DNA of 64,000 nucleotides, from the NCBI GenBank assembly GCA_963727535.1, contig CAVSGR010000006.1, forward strand, positions 434,001-498,000. The letters are read 5' to 3'. The position numbers and the translations under genes were made by a program. Positions within the stretch are counted from its first letter, which is position 1; every line of letters begins with the position of its first letter. The notes beneath the pieces are model-generated. The model saw only the letters and a list, made by a program, of their open reading frames with translations. It ran no database searches and was not told the origin of the DNA. Source of the stretch: RBG-16-34-14 sp963727535 (GTDB lineage Bacteria > Bacteroidota > Ignavibacteria > Ignavibacteriales > Ignavibacteriaceae). Below are positions 46,770-58,200 of this stretch, piece after piece.

Positions 46770-47756
46770 ATGAGAAGTGCAACTGCAAAACTTTTATTTA
46801 AAAGAATTATCAGTTCTGTAATTATACTCTTTTTAATTATTACCTTCCTTTTTTTCCTTGTAAGAATCTCTCCCGGCGACCCCGTACAGAAATTTGTTAA
46901 TCCAACATTAAGTCCAAAACTTGCAGAACAAGTTAGAGCATCTTTAAATCTTGATAAGCCGTTGTATATGCAGTACATCGGTTTTTTAACGAGTGCGTTA
47001 CAGGGCGATCTTGGAGTTTCATATAGTTTTAGAAGAGATGTCATTTCAGTGATTCTCGAATATCTTCCATTCACTCTTATTTTTACAACAATCAGCTTTG
47101 TCATTCAGATGATTGTAAGTTTTTGGCTATCAATTAAATCTGTAAAAAAAATAAATGGTTTTCTTGATAAAACATTATCTAATCTGACTTTATTGATTTA
47201 TGCTACTCCCGTTTTTGTTATTGGAGTTTTCCTTGTTTTTATTTTTTCGGAACTACTTAATATTTTTCCATCCTCCGGAGCAAGTTCTTTTGATTCTGCC
47301 GAATTTAATTTTTGGGCAAGATTAATTGATTATGTCTATCATCTTGCGCTTCCTATCATTACTCTTTCTTTAATAGAGATAGCGATATTTTATAAATACC
47401 TTAGAGATAATCTTGAAGATGTTTATAATAAATTATTTGTTCTGAATTTAAGAGCAAACGGAGTTTCTGAAAAAAATATTCTTATAAAACATGTCATTCC
47501 GAATGCAATTAATCCACTAATTACAGTTGCGGGAATTGAGCTTGGAATAATGCTTGGAGGAACGCTCATTGTTGAAGTTGTTTTTGGTCTTCCGGGAATG
47601 GGAAGATTAACTGTTGGAGCAATCTTTGAACGTGATTATCCATTAGTCATTGGTTGTTCCCTTGTTGTTAGCTTTTTAATAATTTTTTCAAATCTTCTTG
47701 CAGATATAATTAAAGCATTTTTAGATAAAAGATTATTAACCGGAAGTCTTAACTGA
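46770..47756 (+). CDS. ABC transporter permease, DppB/OppB-like
   Basis: 328 residues with six membrane helices. Begins FLFFLVRISPGDPV, the family's first helix and G-D-P motif, has the LNLDKPLYMQYIGFL and GDLGVSYSFRRDV blocks, and the EAA-type cytoplasmic loop (LRANGVSEKNILIKHVIPNA). Forms the channel with the next permease. Its TGA overlaps the next start by one base. Confidence 0.93.
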   Translation: MRSATAKLLFKRIISSVIILFLIITFLFFLVRISPGDPVQKFVNPTLSPKLAEQVRASLNLDKPLYMQYIGFLTSALQGDLGVSYSFRRDVISVILEYLPFTLIFTTISFVIQMIVSFWLSIKSVKKINGFLDKTLSNLTLLIYATPVFVIGVFLVFIFSELLNIFPSSGASSFDSAEFNFWARLIDYVYHLALPIITLSLIEIAIFYKYLRDNLEDVYNKLFVLNLRANGVSEKNILIKHVIPNAINPLITVAGIELGIMLGGTLIVEVVFGLPGMGRLTVGAIFERDYPLVIGCSLVVSFLIIFSNLLADIIKAFLDKRLLTGSLN

Positions 47757-49046
47757 TGAAGAACGGAGTTAAAATATGGCACTTCCTTTTATTTGTCTGG
47801 ATTTTAATTCTCCTGTTAAGGTTTGAATTATTATTAAATACTTACAAATTAATTTTTTCATGGATAGCCTTATTGTTTAGTGATTCCGGTATAGCTTTGT
47901 CGCAGTTAAATTTCGATTTATTCGATTCAATGTTCTCGGGTGTATTCTTCATCGTAATTCCAATCCTATCTTATATATATAGAAAGAAACTTGGTTTTCA
48001 TTATGAGAAAGATTTTTCCCGCAGCACTTTTTTTAATTTTATTGATTACGTGCTTTTTATTTGCACCACTTATTTCTAATAAGAATCCTGATTTTTATAA
48101 AAACATAGGAACAACAAAGTTGCTTCCACCTTTGAGTAGTGTGCAGGTTTTACATTTCCAAAATAATTCTGATAATCATATAGATAATAATTCAGAAAAA
48201 TTCTTTTCCTTAAGAGATAAAGTTGTTAAAAAATCTTTTGATGAAAGCTTGCAATATATAGACAGCATTTCAATTGGGGAGAAAATAATTTATTATCAAA
48301 ACGAAATTGACAAAGAAGCGGATAGAAAAGATTTAGTTATGCAGGGAGAAAATCCATACGTAACAAAACAAATATTTATGCTTGGGAGCGATCAATTTGG
48401 AAGAGATGTATTAACGCGACTTATTTATGGCGCAAGAATTTCTTTAACTGTCGGTTTCGGATCCGTTATTATTTCTTTGTTAATAGGCTTAACATTTGGA
48501 TTTCTTTCAGGATACATTGGTGGTTTTCTTGATGCCGTCTTTAGCAGGGTTACCGATATGCTTCTTTCATTCCCTATTATTTTTCTTGTAATATTAATAC
48601 TTGCATTATTCGGAAATTCTTTGTTATCTGTAATTGTAGTTCTAGGTTTTTCAGGGTGGATGGGTTTATTTAAAATAGTTAAGACAGAAGTTCTTTCGAT
48701 AAAAGAGAAGAATTATTTTATGTCATCTAAACTTTTAGGATTATCAAAAAGACAATTGCTGCTTAAAGAAGTTTTACCAGTTATAATTGTTCCTGTTATT
48801 GTGAATGTAATTTTTCAATTTGGTAATGTGATAATTGCTGAATCGGCATTGAGTTATTTGGGAATGGGACTAGGAAATAATTATCCTTCCTGGGGTGCGA
48901 TGATTCAATCGGGGCAGGAATATTTGTCCTTAGCCTGGTGGATGATTTTCTTTCCCGGCATCACACTTATTTTTACTTTATTATCAGCCAATAGTTTTGG
49001 TCTATCACTAAGCAGAAAACTAAATCCGCGTTTACAAAATGATTAA
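47756..49046 (+). pseudogene. ABC transporter permease, DppC/OppC-like, long N-terminus, one frameshift
   Basis: Translation from the ATG at 47756 (coupled to the dppB-like stop) gives about 80 residues with two hydrophobic stretches up to YRKKLGFHYEKDF. From about 48010 the frame moves by one and continues as the permease proper; an extra T in the TTTTT run at 48013-48017 explains it and gives 429 residues. If instead translation starts at 47991 the permease has 351 residues. The permease has a GSDQFGRDVLTRLIYGARISL motif and EAA loop, but about 85 additional residues are inserted between LLPPLSSV and MLGSDQFGRDV, presumably outside the membrane. It overlaps the kinase gene by 8 bases. Confidence 0.78.
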
Positions 49047-52000
49047 TAGAAGATTCAATATAAAAAAGAAATTAGGGGAGGGGAGAAGTAAGGTTTTTCT
49101 TTGTACCGATAATGAAAACCCCGAGAAAGATTATGCGATAAAAATTCTCCCGGTTGAGGCTGATGAGAATGAAGTTAAAGTTTTCAGGAATGAATTTTTT
49201 ACTCTTCAGAAACTGAATCATCCAAACATTATTACTTCTCACGAAGAAGGCGTTATAGTTGAAAACGATGAGAATGAAGAAATAAAAACCGGCAGCAGGT
49301 TTATTATATTCGATTATTTTCCTGGAGTTGATCTTCTTAGCTATGAGAAACTAATAGATGAAGAAAATCTTAAGATAGCTCTAACACAAATTTGCTCGGT
49401 TCTCTATTATCTTCATCAATCAAATTATATTTATTATGATCTGAAACCCGATAATATTCTTGTAAACGAATCAAACGGTGAACTCAATATCAAAATGATT
49501 GATATGGGTTTTGCTCATCATACTGGCTCCGGTGATGAATTTTTAGCAAGAGGAACCACAGAATATATAGCTCCCGAAATTTTAAAAGATGAACAGCATA
49601 ATCACAAAGTTGATTTATACTCGCTTGGAATCATGCTTTACAGGATAGTTTATAAAAAATTCCCATTTATATCAGAATCAGTTGTTGAGATTTATAAAGA
49701 GCAAATTGAAAGTGAATTTGAATTCCCGGAAAGCTATTATTCTTCTGAACTTATTAGTGCGATTAAGAAACTTCTTATTAAAAACCCGATTGACCGTTAT
49801 GATAGTGTGTTACAACTATTGGATGATCTAAATATTGACATTACTCTGGAAACAGCGAAAAACTTTACACCGGCGAGTGTCTTTTCAGATCGGGTAGAAA
49901 TCATTTCACAAATAAATAATTCCCTTGAAAATGGAAATAGCCAGGAGGCTATTATTATTTCGGGAGTTGAGGGAGCCGGCAAAACATCTATTATTTATGA
50001 AATTTACTCAACTCATGAAAAGTTTGTTTTCGTTGGAGATACAGGCAGAAGAAAAGGTATTGGCTTTATTCAATATTTTTTGAAGAAGATTGTCTATTCT
50101 GAATTTGTTTATCCTTTATTAGAACAAAATGTTTTTAAGCAAATAGATTTAGTACTTGCAGATCATCCTGAAAATTTAATTTCTAATTTAAAATCTATCA
50201 TTACAAGAATATCTCTTGCTTCAAAGTTCACAGTAATTATAGATAACTTCAATTTTTTAGATGAATTTACACTCGATATACTGAAAGAACTTTTACCGAT
50301 TCTCCAGGTAAACAGGATAAGAATTATACTTGCAGAGAGAGCCGATTATGAAAGTTCGGCAAGTAAAATAATAAACAAAGCCCTTGAAATTAATCTTTCC
50401 CCTTTTATCGAAACCGATCTTACAGAATATCTTGATGATGCTCTCGCAACCTTCTTTCCAAAGGACCAGCTTAAGGAGCTTATTGTTAAATATGCCGATT
50501 TGCTGCCAGGAAGTATTATAAACTTTATCAGGGATTTAATTCTTTTAAATGTTATTAAGTTTACTCCTGAGGGACCTGAAATTGTAACCGGTGAAAAGAC
50601 AAATCAGTTGCTGGAAAGTTCGCACGAAGAAATTTTCCGCTTGCGTCTTTCCCTTTTATCTGAAGATGAAATGAAAATTGCCAGGTTTATTTCCACTTTT
50701 AATATTTCTCCCGAACTGAAAGTCATATCTGTCCTTAAACATTTATCTGTCGATGAAGTGAACAGGATAATAAAAATATTAGAAAAGAAAAATATTTTAG
50801 AAGTATCCAATATTACTGATGCCTTTAATTTTACCTCGGAGAGTCTTAAAAAGTACGTCTATTCATCGATTGAAAATAGGAATGATTATCATAAAGAAAT
50901 CGCAAAATCAATTTCTGAAAAATTCCCTGCTTTTAACAGGCAGGAACTAGCAAGGCATTTTGAACTTAGTAATGATTTTATTGCAAGCTATAACATTCTT
51001 TCAGAAGAAATAAAAGAAGCGGAAAGATTATTTGCGTATTCATATGAAAAAAATATATTGAATCATCTTTTGGAGTTACCTTTAGAAGAAAAATATCACA
51101 CCGGGCTTTCTTATAAATTATCATCAACACTTTATAAGCTGGATGATCCTAAATCATCGTTAGAAATAATAGAAGGGTTATTATCAAAAGAAGTTGATGA
51201 GAACATCAAAAATGAACTGATGATTTTAAAAGGAAGCTGCCTGATTGAGCTTGGAGAACTTGATGAGGGCAAAAATATTCTGATGGAGCTGACAGAAAAA
51301 ATAAATGATGAAAAGAAAAAACAGAAGTTACTTGTTGAAATTGCTTACGCTGAATTTGATCTGAATAATTATGACTAAGCCGAAAGACATGAGCTTGGAA
51401 ATGCTTTCTCACAACGATATCCGATAATGAGGAACAGGGCAAAGCATATAACTTATTGGGACTTATAGAGATTTATTCAAGAGAATAATTTTGAAGAAGC
51501 TCTTAACCAATTCAAGAGAGCATTAGAAATATATAAAGGGGCAAACTTATATTCATATGAGGTAAAAGTTGGGGTTAATATAGGAAATATTTATAATATG
51601 CTAGGTGATTCTGCTAACGCTGAGAAATACTGGAGTCGTTCACTTGAATCAAATGTTCCTTTAGGTAACCTTGAAAGTGAGGGGAAGATATTGATGAATT
51701 TTGGAATTTATACATTTTAATAAATTCCAGTGTGAGAAGGCAATAGCTCAGTATAAAGAACTAATGATATATTTATTAGCCTTGGGGACAGGCACGCCCA
51801 AGGATCTATCGTTAACAAATTTAGGTGAGACAAACATTGATATATGCAATTATCAAGACGCATATGATTCATTAATCAAAGCCCGGGAAATTTTCAATAA
51901 GTTGGCTAATGTTGACGAAGAGGCCGAAGTCCTTTTTTTACTCGGTAAGCTTTATTATTTAATCGGAGACTGGGAAGCCGTCAATGATATTATAAATTCC

Positions 52001-52597
52001 TATAAGGGAATTTTTATTGAAGCTAATGAAAGGCATAAAAACAATATCGGGTTTCTTGAGTTGTTATCGAAACATAGTTATGATGAAAAAATAATAAGTG
52101 AAGTTAAAGCTCAATACCGAGAATTAAATGACCGTGGGAATTATTCAAAATCTAATATCTTATTTTGTGAAGCATGTCTTAATAATGGAAATTATTCAGA
52201 CGCATTTGCTACAATAAATGAAGAAGAATTTTTACAAATATGCGCTGAGAATTCTTTAGTAAAGGCTAATAGAGAATTCCTGATTGGGGAAATTTCTGCA
52301 AAAAATGAGAAGTTGGATCTACCAAACCCATTTAAATGTTACAGTGCGGCTTATGAAATAATAGAGGATAGTTATATAACCGAATTAACATGGAAGGTCT
52401 TGTTAAGATTATCAGAAATATATTATGAAAGAGGAAATTTCAGCAAGATAACAGATAATATCTTTTATGCTAAAAAAATTATTTACTTTATTGCTGATCA
52501 AATAAAAGATAATAATTTAAAGGATAAATATTTGAAGCGAACGGATAGGGCAGCAGCAATAAGTCGTATAGAATTCTTAGAGAAAGAAGTGTCGTAA
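49039..52597 (+). pseudogene. Ser/Thr protein kinase - P-loop ATPase - TPR protein, several frame breaks
   Basis: The intact 779-residue N-terminal part has a kinase domain (G-loop GEGRSKVF, K35 in YAIKI, catalytic loop YYDLKPDN with D134, where HRD is usual, DMG at 155-157, ARGTTEYIAPE), then a STAND/MalT-like ATPase (P-loop GVEGAGKT at 309-316, VIIDNFNFLDEF) and TPR-like helices from about 640. The TPR region goes on after a TAA at 51376-51378 (AERHELGNAFSQRYP; DNEEQGKAYNLLGLIEIYS; NNFEEALNQFKRALEIYKG) through at least three frame changes before 51720, then open to 52597. Restored length is about 1185. Overlaps the permease gene and the sigma54 activator gene, so one operon. Confidence 0.8.
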
Positions 52598-53983
52598 TGT
52601 CTGATAAAACGATCAAGGTTAAAATATTTTCAGATGGAAAGGATGTATCGTCTGTTGCATCGATAATAAAGCAAATAAATATTTCAGACGTGAGAATAAT
52701 TTGCCAGGTACCTCGTAAAATCGAAATAGAACAAAACGATATAATAGTTCTACTAATTAATAAGTATAATTCAAATTTGTTAACACATATTTTAGATGCT
52801 AAGGAAACGATAAATAATAAATTTATTGTTGTAATTCGAAATGACTCGGCTTTATTAGTTACATCTTTAGTAAAGCTGGGTTTTATTAATATTTTTTTGT
52901 TTCCGCATGAAATACCAAAATTCAACTCTTATCTGCAAGAAGTAATAATTAATAGTTCCTATTTAACAGTAACACCGGAGAACAAAGAATCTGATCTTTG
53001 GGATTTTAATTCTATCATAGGAACATCTCCTAAGTTTTCATCAATAATTGAAATAGCTAAAAGAGTTTCTGAAAATAAAAATGTTAGTGTACTTATTTTA
53101 GGAGAAACCGGAACCGGGAAGAGTTTATTAGCGAAAATAATTCACAAAAATAGCCGGGCAGCAACCGCTCCCTTTATTGAAATTGTGTGTTCGGCAATAC
53201 CTGAAAATTTACTTGAATCAGAATTGTTTGGTCATGAAAAAGGCGCTTTTACAAATGCGTTGTATAGAAAGTTAGGCTTGTTTGAACTTGCAGAAAATGG
53301 AACTCTCCTGTTAGATGAGATCGGTGACCTAAGTCTTAACCTTCAGGTTAAACTTCTTCGTGTTATTGAAAAGAAAACAGTAAGAAGATTGGGAGGAGTA
53401 GATGATATACCTATTAACACAAGAATAATTTCAGCTACCAACAGGGACTTAAATGAAATGGTTAAACATGATCTTTTCAGAGAAGATTTATATCATAGAT
53501 TAAATGTTGTTTCTATACTTTTGCCGCCTCTAAGAGAAAGAAAGGAAGATATTATATTACTTGCTTGGAAATTTATAGAAGAGTTTAATAAGCAGTTTAA
53601 TAAGTCAGTAAATAAGATCGAAAAGAAACTTGAAGAATTTATGTTTACTTATTCATGGCCCGGAAATGTAAGGGAGCTGCGGAACGCAATTGAACGAGCT
53701 AGTTTTATTATCTGATATTAAAGAACTAAAGCTCGAAGATTTTTCTAATTTGCTAAAGAACCTTCCTTTGAATATATTAGAAGAAAATGAACATATTGCA
53801 TTTCATCCTCATTTAATCAGGCTCGATTTAAGCTATGAAAAAACAGATCTTCTTAAAGTTTCAAGATTATATGCTAAAGAAGTATTAAAAAAATTGGAGG
53901 GAAATAAAAGTAAATCAGCACGAATTCTAGGGGTTTCGCGACCTAAACTTGATAAATTGTTAAATGATGGTAAATTAAAATAA
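52597..53983 (+). pseudogene. Sigma54-dependent transcriptional activator (NtrC-like) with pseudo-receiver, one frameshift
   Basis: The start overlaps the preceding stop by one base. Residues 1-120 have a receiver-like alpha/beta pattern but lack the acidic pocket and phospho-acceptor Asp (KIFSDG; IIVLLINKYN) and the usual Lys (IFLFPHEI). AAA+ core: Walker A GETGTGKS at 169-176, GAFTNA at 216-221 in place of GAFTGA, LLLDEIGDL, and SATNRDL. The frame breaks near 53698; dropping one base gives NAIERLVLLSDIKELK, the normal linker, and a Fis-type helix-turn-helix (SKSARILGVSRPKLDKLL) at the end, 461 residues. Likely target: the sigma54 promoter at 54096, 113 bases after its own stop. Confidence 0.85.
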
Positions 53984-53985
53984 AT

Positions 53986-54006
53986 ATTGTAAAGAATATT
54001 TACAAT
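53986..54006. promoter_or_regulatory. Candidate enhancer (UAS) for the sigma54 activator
   Basis: Inverted repeat ATTGTAAA, five bases (GAATA), TTTACAAT. It starts 3 bases after the activator gene's stop and its centre lies about 115 bases upstream of the -12 element of the sigma54 promoter, a normal enhancer distance. A weak terminator is an alternative. Confidence 0.6.
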
Positions 54007-54095
54007 AGGGGTGTTCTTACGTATAATTTTAAGTAATAATTACTCGCATCTTTAATTCCTTACCTAAAACCTTCAAAAAATTGAAAAAATAACTC

Positions 54096-54112
54096 TTGGT
54101 ATAACCTATGCT
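54096..54112 (+). promoter_or_regulatory. Candidate sigma54 (-24/-12) promoter of the repeat protein gene
   Basis: TTGGTAT, then AACCTATGCT: GG at 54098-54099 and GC at 54110-54111 are separated by exactly 10 bases, as sigma54 requires, and the -24 half matches YTGG. The repeat gene ATG follows about 74 bases downstream, and the nearest upstream gene encodes a sigma54 activator. Confidence 0.65.
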
Positions 54113-54184
54113 GTATAAACTCCCAAGCTATTGTGGGATATTGTGTCATTTTCTACGATATACTATAACTAAGGAAGGAGTGCT

Positions 54185-55094
54185 ATGCGTAAAACTCTTT
54201 TTATCGGAGTTATTATAGTCGGAGCGTTTGTATCTGGATACGCTCAGACTATGAATAACGTTGAGGAGGCTGTTAGATACAGAGTTCCTCAAGATGCAGT
54301 TCAATTTGAAAGTTCCGCTATCTCAGGTACCATAGATAAGATGGAAAGTATCGTGGTTCTTGAAAGCAGATCTTCAGCACAAATTCAGGAGTTGGGAAGC
54401 CGTTATGGTTTCACAAGATCAGGTTCACAGCTTGATGAATTGGGAAGCCGTTATGGTTTCACAAGATCAGGTTCACAGCTTGATGAATTGGGAAGCCGTT
54501 ATGGTTTTCACAAGATCAGGTTCACAGCTTGATGAATTGGGAAGCCGTTATGGTTTCTCAAGATCAGGTTCACAGCTTGATGAATTGGGAAGCCGTTATG
54601 GTTTCTCAAGATCAGGTTCACAGCTTGATGAATTGGGAAGCCGTTATGGTTTCACAAGATCAGGTTCACAGCTTGATGAATTGGGAAGCCGTTATGGTTT
54701 TTCAAGATCAGGTTCACAGCTTGATGAATTGGGAAGCCGTTATGGTTTCTCAAGATCAGGTTCACAGCTTGATGAATTGGGAAGCCGTTATGGTTTCTCA
54801 AGATCAGGTTCACAGCTTGATGAATTGGGAAGCCGTTATGGTTTCACAAGATCAGGTTCACAGCTTGATGAATTGGGAAGCCGTTATGGTTTCTCAAGAT
54901 CAGGTTCACAGCTTGATGAATTGGGAAGCCGTTATGGTTTCACAAGATCAGGTTCACAGCTTGATGAATTGGGAAGCCGTTATGGTTTCACAAGATCAGG
55001 TTCACAGCTTGATGAATTGGGAAGCCGTTATGGTTTCACAAGATCAGGTTCACAGCTTGATGAATTGGGAAGCCGTTATGGTTTCACAAGATAA
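54185..55094 (+). pseudogene. Secreted tandem-repeat protein (15 x 16 residues), one extra base
   Basis: Signal peptide (MRKTLFIGVIIVGAFVSGYA), about 48 residues of unique sequence (NNVEEAVRYRVPQDAVQFE..), then the 16-residue unit ELGSRYGFTRSGSQLD repeated 14 times plus a final partial copy ending GFTR. In copy 3 (near 54504) a T run has one extra base, which breaks the frame; without it the gene encodes 302 residues, in agreement with the 910-base length minus one. Ribosome binding site GGAAGGAG is strong. Under a candidate sigma54 promoter, followed by a strong terminator, so a separate regulon unit. No known family recognised; could be a structural/adhesive protein or a multi-copy peptide precursor. 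Confidence 0.75.
54389..55091 (+). repeat. Tandem array of a 48 bp unit, 14.6 copies
   Basis: Near-identical 48 bp units coding for ELGSRYGFTRSGSQLD; the main variable site is one codon (ACA or TCA, Thr/Ser after GF). The nucleotide identity indicates recent expansion or continual homogenisation. The unit length, a multiple of three, leaves two other frames open, which are not genes. Confidence 0.95.
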
Positions 55095-55158
55095 TGTGCA
55101 AAAGATTTAAGAACTTGACACAGTTGAACTAATTATCTGTTTGCAAAAAGATAATTGA

Positions 55159-55189
55159 AGCCTTCAATGAAAATTGAAGGCTTTTTTTT
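55159..55189 (+). terminator. Strong intrinsic terminator after the repeat protein gene
   Basis: AGCCTTCAAT (55159-55168), GAAA tetraloop, ATTGAAGGCT (55173-55182), then a run of T to 55189. The best terminator in the window, 65 bases after the repeat gene's stop. The T run merges into TATCTTTG (55189-55196), a possible -7 box for the next gene. Confidence 0.93.
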
Positions 55190-55240
55190 ATCTTTGATTT
55201 CCGAATAATCATTTTTTAATTTTTATAGAATCTGCATTTA

Positions 55241-58200
55241 ATGAAGTCTCTTATTTTTTTCTTCCTGCTTCTTACATTGCCATATTATGTCTGTTGTCAG
55301 AGTTCACAGTTAAGCATTAAATATAAAGGTGATGTTCTTAAAGTTCCCTTAACAGAATTTCGTGAAAATCTTTACTTTTCTTTTTCTGATTTTGTAAGTG
55401 TTTTCTCGTTTCCACATGTTATTGAAAAAGAAGGTGCTGCTATTGAAGCTGATTTTGAAAAAGCCGGAGTGTCAGTTACTGTTGGAGATCCCTATGTAAT
55501 TATTAAGAACAAGGTTGATAAAACTTCAAGAACTATTCAGCTTCCTGTTTCACCGATCTCTGCTCAAAATAAAATATACCTGCCTTTAAAGTATTCACTT
55601 GATGTAATTAGCTTAGCTTTCGGGAAAGAAGTTTATCTGGAAGATTCCTTAACCATGTTTGTAAGTGAAAAGAATATTGAAGAAAAGTGGGAGATTTCAA
55701 AGACGTCGAAAAATTCCGAAACAAATATTACGTCTGTCTTTATTTATGAAAAGGGCGGAGGACTTACGATTAAATTTTCAAGTGATCAAAAAGTCCCATC
55801 ATATAGAAGTTATTACCAGAATGGTAATTTTAAAGTTGTTCTTAATAATACAAGACTCAAATCGGATTCTTTAATAGAGATTAATACAGATTTGGTGAAG
55901 GATGTAAAAACAGATACATCTAATAACAATGTTCAAATAACTTTGGGAATTAATTTTGATTATAAATTCAGTGACATATCAGAAATTCCGGGGACGAATG
56001 ATCTTATAATAAGAATTAATATTCAGGCAGAACCATCTGATTGGTTTAAAATGGAAAGTGAAAATTTTACAGTAATATGTCATGAAGCCTATGCTTCGTT
56101 GGTTCCATATATTATTCAAAGTGCCGAAAATTCACTAAAACTGCTCATGAAACTTTTTGATTATAAACCTTCGGAAAAAATAATAATTAACACTTATGAT
56201 ATTAGTGATTATGGATTTGGGGCTGCAACTACTACCCCTCAAAATTATATTAGATTAGAGATTGAGCCGTTAGAGCCCGGATATGAAAATATTCCTTATA
56301 ATGAAAGGCTTAAATGGATCATAAGCCATGAGTTAGTACATATTGTTGTTAATGATCAGGCTTCAGAAGTTGAAGATATTTCCCGAAAAATATTTCAGAA
56401 AGTAACTCCGGAACAAATTCAACCCATTTCAGTTTTTTACAGCCTTCTAACCAATATAAGCCGATATACTCCGCGCTGGCATCAGGAAGGAATTGCCGTT
56501 TTTCTTGAAACATGGATGAGTGGTGGCTTTGGAAGAATACTTGGGAATTTTGATGAGATGTATTTCAGATCAATGGTTTTGGATAATAAAAAGTTTCCTT
56601 CTGATGTTGAACTGGACGCAATATCTACACACAATTCATTCTTGATAGAAGTACTTTTTTACATATACGGTGCCCGGTTTGCTGCGTATCTTTCTATAAA
56701 ATATGATGCACAGAAACTGATAGAATGGTATAAAATATCTTCAAAGGATTTTTACAGCAGCTTTAAAGATAAATTCAAGAATATTTTTAACATAGATTTT
56801 AATATAGCCTGGAATGATTTTATTGAATATGAAAAGCAGTTTCAAAAGAAAAATATAGAAAGGCTTAGTACTTCTCCTACTACAGATGTTAAAAGACTCT
56901 TAAATCATCCCATCGGTTCTGTTTCCGAACCGCATTATGATCCTTATACAAAATCAGTTTTTTTTGGTTTTCATCAACCAAAACATTTAGCCTCAATACA
57001 AAAATTTGATCTTCGTACTCATCAATCAGAGGTTATTGGAACTTTGCCAACCCCAAGTCAATATGAAGTAGCTTCTACTGCTTTTGATTATGGGACAGGA
57101 TTTTTTTTCTATACGACTAATAATAATCAACTTTACAGAGATGTTTGGGTCCTTGATGTTAAAACTCAAGAGACAAAAGAAATTTTTCTTGATTCCAGGA
57201 TAGGAGAACTTACCGTTTCTCCGGAAACACATGAGCTATGGGGAGTAAAACATTCAGGTGGTAAAGCAACGATTATTTATTCTCCGTATCCTTATAATAC
57301 TCTTGAACAAGGGAAGGAATTTCCTTTTGGAGATGATGTTCAGCAATTAGCTGCAAGCCCTTCCGGTAAATATTTAGCTGCGACCTATTTAAGATCAAAT
57401 GGAGAACAATCAATAATTCTTATTAGCTGCGACAGTCTGAAGACAAGCAATAACTTTAGCTTTGATTATATATCATCCAGCGGTTCACCAGAAGATGCAT
57501 CCTGGAGCTTGGACGGCAACCATTTATATTGGGATGCTTATACTAATGGTGTTTCTAATATATATAGACTAACTATGGATGGACATTGGAAGGACAACAG
57601 ACCTGTAGCGCTAAGCAATACGCTGGATGGCTTGTTTAAACCTATTGATATTGGAACGGGAGAGTTGTTTGCATTAGAGTTTACATCTGATGGCTTTATT
57701 CCCGTTACTATTAAGGACAAACCCGTAGAAGGAACCTTATCAGCAATTCACTATCTTGGTGAGGAAGTGATAAAAAGAAATCCACAAGTGTATAACTGGT
57801 ATGTTGCTCCCCCGGCAGGAAATGTTGCCCTCAATAATAAGAGTAAGGAGGAAGAATATAATGGATTGGAAAATTTAAAAGTCCTGACTTTTATTCCTGT
57901 TATAAGTGGTTTTCAAAAACAAAAAATGATTGGAATTTTTACTCACATTGCAGATCCTCTTTTTAATCATGATCTAACAATTGAAACGGGATTTTCTCCT
58001 TTTAATGAAAATCCTTTAGGTCCGAAATTTCATTTTAAAGGCAAGTATGAATATAAGAAGCAATATATATTTGGGCTCGATTACAACGCTCCTGATTTTT
58101 ATGATCTCTTTAATGACAGGAAGCGTGGGATAATCGGTACAAAGATTCGGTTTGGTAATGTTCATTACTGGGTTTATGATAGCCCCCTAAAAATGAAACA

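Noticed and set aside
54389..55091. CRISPR-like array
   Set aside because: Units are directly adjacent without unique spacers and form one coding frame.
54360..55110. Two long open frames over the repeat array coding for WEAVMVSQDQVHSLMN-type repeats
   Set aside because: They arise because a 48 bp unit without stops in other frames keeps those frames open; only the frame with the signal peptide and ribosome binding site is taken as the gene.
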